Positions 1 to 5,551 of a DNA stretch of 8,552 nucleotides are shown piece after piece. The stretch is from NCBI GenBank assembly GCA_020072905.1, contig JAIQGB010000167.1, positions 1 through 8,552 on the forward strand, written 5' to 3'. The stretch comes from Terriglobia bacterium (GTDB lineage Bacteria > Acidobacteriota > Terriglobia > UBA7540). The notes under the pieces are model-generated. The model had not been told where the DNA came from and did not search any database. It was given only the letters and a program-made list of their open reading frames with translations. Positions within the stretch are counted from its first letter, which is position 1; each line of letters begins with the position of its first letter. The position numbers were made by a program, and so were the translations under genes.

Positions 1-531
1 GACTTGTCCTGCACGGGATGTCACGAGTACCCGCACCAGGGGCAGTTTGCTGAGCCGATGAGCAAGGCGGGGCCAGAGGGATTTCCCCTCGGTTGCGAGG
101 CCTGCCACGTTACCAAGGCTTGGGGGGAGGTCGGTCGCTTCGATCATTCCACCACCAAGTTTCCCCTGGTCGGAAGCCATCGCGCCACCCCCTGCATGGG
201 CTGTCACAAACCTTCCAATCTTGAATTGACCATGAAGAATGTCATCTTCAATGCTGCGCCGATGCGGTGCGAGGGCTGTCACGAGGATGCCCATGCCGGT
301 CAGTTTGCGAGAAACGGCGTCAGGCCCGAGTGCCAGGAGTGCCACAACACGAACAAATGGAAGCCGTCGCTGTTCGATCATGAGACGCGCACGAAGTTCC
401 CGCTGAAGGGCGCCCACCAGCATGTGCGCTGCGCGGCATGTCATAAAATCCTACGTGAGGTCGTTGGCCGAGCGGTGCTGTTTTACATGCCGACACCTCG
501 CGACTGCGCAGCCTGCCATGGCCCGGCATAA
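1..531 (+). CDS. Multiheme c-type cytochrome, 3' part (7 hemes visible)
   Basis: The reading frame is open from the first base, so the 5' end and any signal peptide lie outside the window; the TTG at base 4 need not be a start. The 176 visible residues carry seven CxxCH heme-attachment motifs (CTGCH, CEACH, CMGCH, CEGCH, CQECH, CAACH, CAACH). They form two similar triheme blocks: CxGCHxxxHxGQF, then a CxxCH followed by a Trp and FDHxxxxKFPLxGxH, then a third CxxCH. A seventh motif sits nine residues from the C-terminus. There are also seven histidines outside the motifs, as expected for bis-His c hemes. Such proteins fold in the periplasm or outside the cell and relay electrons. The same CxxCHxDxHxxQF block recurs near the N-terminus of the 28-heme protein downstream, so the two share a module. 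By position it may be the periplasmic partner of the barrel protein, but that is inference. Exact family not recognised. Confidence 0.93.
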   Translation, partial: DLSCTGCHEYPHQGQFAEPMSKAGPEGFPLGCEACHVTKAWGEVGRFDHSTTKFPLVGSHRATPCMGCHKPSNLELTMKNVIFNAAPMRCEGCHEDAHAGQFARNGVRPECQECHNTNKWKPSLFDHETRTKFPLKGAHQHVRCAACHKILREVVGRAVLFYMPTPRDCAACHGPA

Positions 532-652
532 TCCCGATCCCTCTGCCGAATCTGGAGGAAGACTATTGAGATTTTAAGCAGTGCGCCATCCAGCCGCCCA
601 TGTAGAAAATCCTTTTCCGCATGAAGTTTTTTCACTCCTTTTCCCCTAGTAA

Positions 653-694
653 TTGACCCGGGTCAAGACCCTTGAGCATCCGGTGACATACTAA
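653..694 (+). promoter_or_regulatory. Putative CRP/FNR-type operator with promoter -10 region
   Basis: Bases 653-666 read TTGACCCGGGTCAA, a perfect palindrome that fits the TTGAN-N4-NTCAA geometry of CRP/FNR-family sites. From its centre (659.5), a class II FNR arrangement (site centred near -41.5) would put the -10 hexamer near 689-694. That stretch reads TACTAA, overlapping CATACT at 687-692, both weak but tolerable -10 matches, giving a start near 700. The fit to an anaerobic respiration operon is suggestive. The regulator is not in the window, and a 14-base palindrome can occur by chance. Confidence 0.4.
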
Positions 695-704
695 CCATTT
701 GTCA

Positions 705-726
705 TTATTCGCCAAGCGGCGAGTAA
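705..726 (+). other. Leader hairpin, 9-bp stem with 4-base loop
   Basis: Bases 705-713 (TTATTCGCC) pair with 718-726 (GGCGAGTAA) around an AAGC loop. All nine pairs are Watson-Crick except one G-U. If transcription starts near 700, this hairpin would lie at the extreme 5' end of the mRNA, where it could protect the transcript or form part of a regulatory leader. There is no following T run, so it is not a classical terminator. A shorter 5-bp hairpin (734-738 with 742-746) follows it. Confidence 0.4.
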
Positions 727-771
727 AAAGGGTCTCTTGAAAAGAGCCATTGCGGTGGTTCACTTAGGGCA

Positions 772-791
772 GCAAATTGCTTTCAATTTGC
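772..791 (+). other. Leader hairpin, perfect 8-bp inverted repeat
   Basis: GCAAATTG (772-779) is repeated in inverse orientation as CAATTTGC (784-791) with a CTTT loop. The next bases are ATCTATTTCC, moderately T-rich, so a weak attenuator is conceivable, but the stem is AT-rich and there is no clean T run. It lies about 40 bases before the chosen start of the 28-heme cytochrome. A role in leader RNA structure or as a protein-binding site cannot be told apart here. Confidence 0.35.
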
Positions 792-810
792 ATCTATTTC
801 CTTGTTCAGA

Positions 811-831
811 GCTCTCAGGGCTTCAGGGAGC
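811..831 (+). promoter_or_regulatory. Ribosome binding site of the 28-heme cytochrome, possibly in a hairpin
   Basis: AGGGAG (825-830) lies just before the ATG at 833, with unusually tight spacing. GCTCTC (811-816) can pair with GGGAGC (826-831, one T-G wobble), which would occlude the site. The site supports the ATG start, and the pairing hints at translational control. The stem is short, so this is weak. Confidence 0.3.
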
Positions 832-832
832 C

Positions 833-2989
833 ATGGCCGTCAGGTTGCGTCTGGGCATGTTGGTTGCTCTCGTAGTGTTGTCGGGTGGAGACCTGTCTGC
901 CGACCAGACAACTCCGCGTCCGACCACACGCAGCCCTCACGGCGCACTGAATATCTCCTGCACGGACTGCCACACCTTCACCGCCTGGAAACCCCTGCGC
1001 AACTTAATGGAATTTGACCACGGCAAGACCCGTTACCCTCTGCGGGGACTGCATCAAGGGGTGAGTTGCACGCAGTGCCACGTCAGTCTGGTTTTCACGA
1101 ACGTCGGCACCAGGTGCAGTGATTGCCACGCTGATATTCATCGGCGCCAGTTTGGGTCGCAGTGTGAATCGTGCCACTCCGTGCAGGGTTGGCAAGTGTC
1201 GCTCACCTCCATCCGCAACCATCAGAACCGCTTTCCTCTGATCGGCGCCCACGCCACAGTGCCCTGCGACGCCTGCCACAAAGGCGCGGCCACGAGCCAA
1301 TTCGCAGGCCTTTCCACCGAATGTATTGCCTGTCATGTGCAAAACTTCGCCCAGACGACGCTACCGAATCACCAGGTGGCGCAGTTTCCGACCACTTGCG
1401 AGCAGTGTCACACCATGGACAGTTGGCTCGGCGCGGCCTTCGACCATGCGAAATTCACCGGCTTCGCTCTGACGGGAATGCACGCTCGCCTGGAGTGCAC
1501 GGCCTGCCATATCGGAGGGAAGTTCCAGGGGACAAGCGCCAACTGCATGAGTTGCCATTTGAAGGACTTCACCGGGACGACGAATCCCAATCACGTGCAA
1601 GCCGGACTGCCCCAAGACTGCGCGCTTTGTCATACCACGGCGAGTTGGGCGGGGGCGAAATTCGATCACAATACCTTCACGAAGTTTCCGCTGACCGGGG
1701 GGCACGTCAACGTTCCGTGCGCGCAGTGTCACGTTAACGGCCGCTTCGCCGGCACGCCGACCGATTGCGCCTCCTGTCACCTCGCCGACTTCCGGAAGAC
1801 GACCAATCCCAACCATGTGGCGGGCGGGTTCCCGACCGATTGCGCGATGTGTCATACCACCAGCAGTTGGGCGGGAGCAGCCTTCGACCACTCGAAGACC
1901 GCATTCCCGTTAACCGGAGCACACCTCCAAGTGAGTTGTGTGAACTGCCATGTGGGAGGGAAATACGCCGGACTGAGTACGGCCTGCGCCTCCTGCCATC
2001 TCGCCGACTTCCAGAAGACGAGCAACCCCAACCACGTGGCGCTGGGATTCCCCACGGATTGCTCGACCTGCCACGGTACAGCGAGTTGGGCAGGGGCCAG
2101 CTTCGATCACAATACCTTCACGAAGTTTCCGCTGACCGGGGCGCACGTCACCGTTCCGTGCCTGCAGTGCCACGTTAACGGCCGCTTTGCCGGCACGCCG
2201 ACCGATTGCGCCTCCTGTCATCTCGCGGACTTCCAGAAGACGACCAATCCCAACCACGTCGCGGCCGGGTTCCCCACGGATTGCTCAATCTGCCACAGTA
2301 CGGCCAGTTGGGCGGGAGCAGTCTTCGACCATTCGAAGACCCAATTCCCCTTGACGGGGGCGCACCTCCAGGTCAGCAACTGCGCGACCTGCCATGTGGG
2401 CGGGGTCTATGTCGGACTGAGTACGGCCTGCGTCTCCTGCCATCTCTCGAACTTCAACAGCACTACCAATCCCAATCATGTGGCCGCCGGCTTTCCGCAG
2501 CAATGTGAAGTATGTCACACCACGACGGCCTGGACCCCGGCCAGCTTCGATCACAGTAAAACCGGATTCCCGCTGACCGGCGCCCACGCCACCACTCCCT
2601 GCGCGAGTTGCCACATCGGGGGCAAGTACGCCGGCACACCGACGGACTGCTATTCCTGTCACAAAAGTGCATATACGAGCGTGACCAACCCCAACCACGT
2701 GGCGGCGGGTTTTCCCACCGACTGTTCGCAATGCCACAACACGACCACTTGGGCAGGGGCGGTGTTCAATCACACCTGGTTCCCGATTTACTCCGGGGCA
2801 CATGTCCCGGGCGTGTGGAACACCTGTAATGACTGCCATGTGAATCCGTCAAACTTCGCGGTCTTTTCCTGCATCACCTGTCATGCTCATGAGAAGACGA
2901 CGATGGACTCGAGGCATCAAGACGTCAGGAACTATGTCTACAACAGTGCAAACTGCTACTCCTGCCATCCGACGGGAAGGTCCGACTAG
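833..2989 (+). CDS. Exported 28-heme c-type cytochrome of tandem triheme repeats
   Basis: I chose the ATG at 833 (718 residues) because it gives a clean signal peptide: MAVRLR, a hydrophobic core, and likely cleavage after LSA (residue 23). There is no lipobox Cys, so it is not a lipoprotein. I count 28 CxxCH motifs, the first at residue 43, or about one heme per 25 residues. They fall into nine triheme units of mostly 73-74 residues plus a final CYSCH six residues from the end. A typical unit runs CxxCH, TxxWAGAxFDH, FPLTGAH, CxxCH, GTPTD, CxSCHLADF, TTNPNHV. Each unit has about three further histidines (in FDH, GxH and PNH), matching bis-His ligation. The ninth unit diverges and looks like a C-terminal cap. 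Likely role: a periplasmic or extracellular electron wire working with the beta-barrel protein encoded next. The layout recalls Geobacter GSU1996, a chain of triheme c7 domains, but the unit motif differs and I claim no orthology. Confidence 0.95.
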   Translation: MAVRLRLGMLVALVVLSGGDLSADQTTPRPTTRSPHGALNISCTDCHTFTAWKPLRNLMEFDHGKTRYPLRGLHQGVSCTQCHVSLVFTNVGTRCSDCHADIHRRQFGSQCESCHSVQGWQVSLTSIRNHQNRFPLIGAHATVPCDACHKGAATSQFAGLSTECIACHVQNFAQTTLPNHQVAQFPTTCEQCHTMDSWLGAAFDHAKFTGFALTGMHARLECTACHIGGKFQGTSANCMSCHLKDFTGTTNPNHVQAGLPQDCALCHTTASWAGAKFDHNTFTKFPLTGGHVNVPCAQCHVNGRFAGTPTDCASCHLADFRKTTNPNHVAGGFPTDCAMCHTTSSWAGAAFDHSKTAFPLTGAHLQVSCVNCHVGGKYAGLSTACASCHLADFQKTSNPNHVALGFPTDCSTCHGTASWAGASFDHNTFTKFPLTGAHVTVPCLQCHVNGRFAGTPTDCASCHLADFQKTTNPNHVAAGFPTDCSICHSTASWAGAVFDHSKTQFPLTGAHLQVSNCATCHVGGVYVGLSTACVSCHLSNFNSTTNPNHVAAGFPQQCEVCHTTTAWTPASFDHSKTGFPLTGAHATTPCASCHIGGKYAGTPTDCYSCHKSAYTSVTNPNHVAAGFPTDCSQCHNTTTWAGAVFNHTWFPIYSGAHVPGVWNTCNDCHVNPSNFAVFSCITCHAHEKTTMDSRHQDVRNYVYNSANCYSCHPTGRSD
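959..2722 (+). repeat. Tandem triheme-coding repeats, units 1-8
   Basis: Unit boundaries, taken at the first Cys codon of each triheme set: 959-1162, 1163-1396, 1397-1618, 1619-1840, 1841-2059, 2060-2281, 2282-2503 and 2504-2722. A ninth, divergent unit starts at 2723 and ends in the cap. Units 1 and 2 are the most diverged (68 and 78 codons). Units 3-8 are 73 or 74 codons and easily aligned by eye. Confidence 0.9.
1619..2503 (+). repeat. Higher-order duplication: two six-heme blocks of about 441 bases
   Basis: Units 4+5 (1619-2059) and 6+7 (2060-2503) are two copies of one A-B pair. Type A units have FDHNTFTKFPLTG and VNGRFAGTPTD. Type B units have FDHSKTxFPLTGAHLQVS and GLSTA. Over about 160 bases compared by eye (from 1661 against 2102) I find roughly a dozen mismatches, many of them silent. 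The second copy of B has one extra codon (Asn before CATCH). The duplication is therefore more recent than the basic repeat. Confidence 0.85.
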
Positions 2990-4724
2990 GGGCTGGCTGA
3001 GGCTTGGGTTGGCCGCCTGGATGGGCTTGGCGCTGTGTCGAGTGGACCTACGCGCGTCCGAACCGGGCCTGCGCACGGAATTTCGGGTGAAGTACGTGGC
3101 AAGTGGTGCGGTGTATCTTGAGGGGGGGCACGGCGCCGGTCTCGAGGAAGGCATGAAACTCTCCGTGAAGAGGACCGGTCCGCTCCCCGCCGGCGAAAAG
3201 GGCAGTGCGGCTTCGCAGCCGCGGATCATCGCACAGATCAAAGTAACCTCGGTCGCCCAAGTTTCAGCGGTCTGCGAGATCGTCTCCGAGACTGAGGAGG
3301 TCAAGGTGGGAGATTCGGCCTTCCTGGCAGCAGAGGACGCAGAGGCGCTGGTGCAGCGAGACGCTCTCGGCAGCGTCCGAAAATACCCTCAGATCATCAC
3401 CTTCACCGAAGGCGATCCTCTCGACGAGGAAGCGCGTGAGGAAGTCCCACGCCCCCCTCTTCCCGAAATCAATCGCGCGCGCGGGCAGATGGGATTCGAA
3501 TATGGCGGGATTCAAAGCGGTGGAGCAATTTCAACTCAGAACACGCAACTGGGCTTGGTTTTGCGGGCCGACATCACCCGCATCAACGGCTCCTACTGGA
3601 ACCTCAGCGGCTACTGGCGAGGACGTCTCAACACCAGTTCCAACAACGCGGGCCAGCAAACGCTCAACGACCTGATCAACCGCACGTACCATCTGGGGAT
3701 GCAGTACGCCAATCCCAACTCGCACTGGGTGGCGGGCTTCGGACGCCTCTATCTACCCTGGGCTAGCAGCCTGGAGACCATCGATGGCGGCTACTTTGGC
3801 CGCCGCGTTGGGAAAACGATCACCGCGGGTCTCTTTGCCGGGACAACGCCAGACCCGAGCTCATGGAATTATGACCCCAATCGTCGGATGGCAGGAGCCT
3901 TTGTCAACTTCGAAGGGGGGAGCTTCGATTCGACTCGCTATACCAGCACCTTCGGCGTGGGTGTGAGCAGCCTCGGCTGGCGAACCGAGAAGCAGTTCTT
4001 CTTCATGGAGAACGGGATCTTCTACAAGCAATATGTATCCATCTATCATTCCCTGCAGGCCGACAATCCACGAATTCAAAGCCCCACCGGTTTGATGACG
4101 AACACTGCCGGGCTGAGCCGGAGCTTCCTCACCTTGCGCGTGCAGCCCGTCCGGCGTTTTTCCTTCGACATCAACCACAATTACTTCCGCGACTTCCCCA
4201 CCTTCGATCCGCGCCTGGTCGCTACGGGATTGGTGGATAAGCTCCTCTTTCAAGGGCTGAGCGTAGGCACCCGGGTGGACCTCCCCAGACACATTACGAT
4301 CTACGACAGCTTCGGGCGCAGCACCAGGACTGGCGACGCTCGGAGTTCATGGAACCAGATGTACGGCGTGATCTTTGGACAGATCTGGCGGACGGGGATT
4401 CGCGGCGACGTGCGTTACTCGCAGTTCGATAGCTCCTTTGGCCAGGGCCACTATTCGGCGCTTTCCTTATCGCGCACTTTCCGCGACACGTTGCGCCTGG
4501 AAGTCACGGCCGGGCGGCAAAGCTTCAACTCGCCGCTCACCCGGGATACGAACTATCGGAACCTGGGGACAACGTTCGAATGGTATCCGGGGTCAAGTTT
4601 CTTTATGGATGGTGGCTTCAGCAGACAGCAGGGGACGATCCAAGATTACAGCCAGTGGTATGTGGGATTCGGCTATCGGTTCGATTCCTACAGAAGATCT
4701 CGCACGGAGGTGGCAAGCAGATGA
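2934..4724 (+). CDS. Outer-membrane beta-barrel porin with N-terminal FlgT-C-like domain
   Basis: The ATG at 2934 gives 596 residues with a long signal peptide: Arg-rich to residue 23, hydrophobic 24-37, probable cleavage after LRA at 41. It overlaps the cytochrome gene by 56 bases. A TTG at 3009, with GAGG six bases upstream at 2999-3002, is an alternative start but gives a poor signal peptide. Residues about 48-132 carry GAVYLEGG, GAGLEEGMKLSV, IAQIKVTSV and VKVGDSAF, the pattern of FlgT C-terminal-like beta domains. A proline/acid-rich linker follows (158-182). Residues about 185-585 show alternating aromatic/polar strands with Gly- and Asn-rich turns, ending in WYVGFGYRF as a plausible last strand. 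There are no CxxCH motifs. It probably forms the outer-membrane conduit through which a multiheme cytochrome passes electrons, as MtrB or the Geobacter Omb porins do. That role rests on the gene neighbourhood, not on sequence similarity I can show. Confidence 0.8.
   Translation: MSTTVQTATPAIRREGPTRGWLRLGLAAWMGLALCRVDLRASEPGLRTEFRVKYVASGAVYLEGGHGAGLEEGMKLSVKRTGPLPAGEKGSAASQPRIIAQIKVTSVAQVSAVCEIVSETEEVKVGDSAFLAAEDAEALVQRDALGSVRKYPQIITFTEGDPLDEEAREEVPRPPLPEINRARGQMGFEYGGIQSGGAISTQNTQLGLVLRADITRINGSYWNLSGYWRGRLNTSSNNAGQQTLNDLINRTYHLGMQYANPNSHWVAGFGRLYLPWASSLETIDGGYFGRRVGKTITAGLFAGTTPDPSSWNYDPNRRMAGAFVNFEGGSFDSTRYTSTFGVGVSSLGWRTEKQFFFMENGIFYKQYVSIYHSLQADNPRIQSPTGLMTNTAGLSRSFLTLRVQPVRRFSFDINHNYFRDFPTFDPRLVATGLVDKLLFQGLSVGTRVDLPRHITIYDSFGRSTRTGDARSSWNQMYGVIFGQIWRTGIRGDVRYSQFDSSFGQGHYSALSLSRTFRDTLRLEVTAGRQSFNSPLTRDTNYRNLGTTFEWYPGSSFFMDGGFSRQQGTIQDYSQWYVGFGYRFDSYRRSRTEVASR
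2999..3002 (+). promoter_or_regulatory. Alternative ribosome binding site for the porin gene (TTG at 3009)
   Basis: GAGG sits six bases before an in-frame TTG and just after the cytochrome stop codon. The ATG at 2934 has only AGGA three bases upstream. The ribosome signal favours TTG; the signal peptide favours ATG 2934. I kept 2934. Confidence 0.3.
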
Positions 4725-5551
4725 TCAACACGTCAAGACAATGGAAGCTCTGGGTAACCGCGCTGGCAACGGGCCTGGGAGCGGCATTGCTTCTGGCCCT
4801 CCTGAGTTCCCCCGTGGTCGCCGCTGACGCGCCAAACCCCGCGGTGGAGCAGATGCTCGACCGAACGGGCAGTTTTGTCGTCAAGTTTCTGGAAGACTTT
4901 TCAGACATGAAGTGTACGGAGTTAGTGTCTCAAACCAAGTTGGGCAAAGGGGACAAGAAAGCGTATGAAGAAGATTCCACCTACGATTACTTGGTCATGA
5001 CGCAATCCCCCGACGGGGATTTGACCCTGGTCGAATCACGTCTGGCTGAGAAACAACCCAAACACAAACGGAATCTACCCTTGCTGGTCACGAACGGTTT
5101 CTCGACGCTCCTCCTGGTTTTCCATCCGTCGTACCAGGCGAGCTTCGAGTTTGTGCCGCTGGGGAACGAAACCGTCGATGGAAAGCTTTATGCAAAGGTG
5201 CATTTTCGGCACCTGAGGGGGACCCGATCAACCGCCGCTCTAATCCTGCGACAGCAAGAGTATCCGCTCGACCTCGAAGGGACGGCCTGGGTCGATCCGC
5301 AATCTGGCGCGATCGCAGTCATCAGCGCGGGGCTGGAGAGCAGCATGGAGGATATCGGCTTGCGCTCCCTCCACTGCGAGGTCCGGTACGGCCGCGTACC
5401 CCTCCCCGGACTCCATGAATCGTACTGGCTGCCCACATCCGCCACGGTGGATGTCGAGACGCCGCGCCAGCACTGGCGCAACCTGCATCGCTTTACCGAC
5501 TACCAGAGGTTTTCGACCAGCACCGAAAGCAAGATTGCAGGGAATCAATGA
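4721..5551 (+). CDS. Exported protein of unknown function, possibly LolA-like
   Basis: The ATG at 4721 overlaps the porin stop (ATGA) and has GGAGG at 4706-4710, ten bases upstream, so the start is secure (276 residues). The signal peptide is residues 1 to about 35 (hydrophobic 11-32, cleavage near VVAA). There is no lipobox and no heme motif. The mature part reads as alternating beta strands: YDYLVMTQSPDGDLTLVESR, LEGTAWVDPQSGAIAVISAGL, WLPTSATVDVE, HRFTDYQRF. The 'WVDPxSGAI' and final 'DYQRF' segments resemble LolA/outer-membrane-lipoprotein-sorting-type beta proteins that I associate with Acidobacteriota; this is recall, not a search. Cys65 and Cys219 are its only cysteines and could form a disulfide. 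Its place between the porin and the membrane cytochrome suggests a periplasmic assembly or support role for the conduit, but the function is unknown. Confidence 0.85.
   Translation: MINTSRQWKLWVTALATGLGAALLLALLSSPVVAADAPNPAVEQMLDRTGSFVVKFLEDFSDMKCTELVSQTKLGKGDKKAYEEDSTYDYLVMTQSPDGDLTLVESRLAEKQPKHKRNLPLLVTNGFSTLLLVFHPSYQASFEFVPLGNETVDGKLYAKVHFRHLRGTRSTAALILRQQEYPLDLEGTAWVDPQSGAIAVISAGLESSMEDIGLRSLHCEVRYGRVPLPGLHESYWLPTSATVDVETPRQHWRNLHRFTDYQRFSTSTESKIAGNQ

Larger units (their letters stand above)
532..832. other. Intergenic promoter/leader region before the 28-heme cytochrome
   Basis: About 300 bases without a convincing gene. A TTG at 737 would extend the downstream cytochrome by 32 residues. 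That extension would bury a good signal peptide, so I treat this stretch as non-coding. It is locally less GC-rich than the flanking genes, with T runs near 626-645. It contains a perfect 14-base palindrome at 653-666, hairpins at 705-726, 734-746 and 772-791, and a possible hairpin over the ribosome binding site at 811-831. No T-tailed terminator for the upstream cytochrome gene is apparent. Confidence 0.6.

Noticed and set aside
737..832. N-terminal extension of the 28-heme cytochrome from a TTG at 737
   Set aside because: It would put 32 residues before a clean signal peptide and would translate through the 772-791 hairpin. The ATG at 833 has its own ribosome site and gives normal export.
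959..2722. CRISPR-like regular repetition
   Set aside because: The period is 219-222 bases, in frame, and encodes conserved CxxCH protein units; there are no short repeats separated by unique spacers.
1004..2839. Long open frames on the minus strand and in other plus frames within the 28-heme gene
   Set aside because: They arise from the repetitive, stop-poor coding sequence of the cytochrome; their translations are compositionally odd and unrelated to known proteins.
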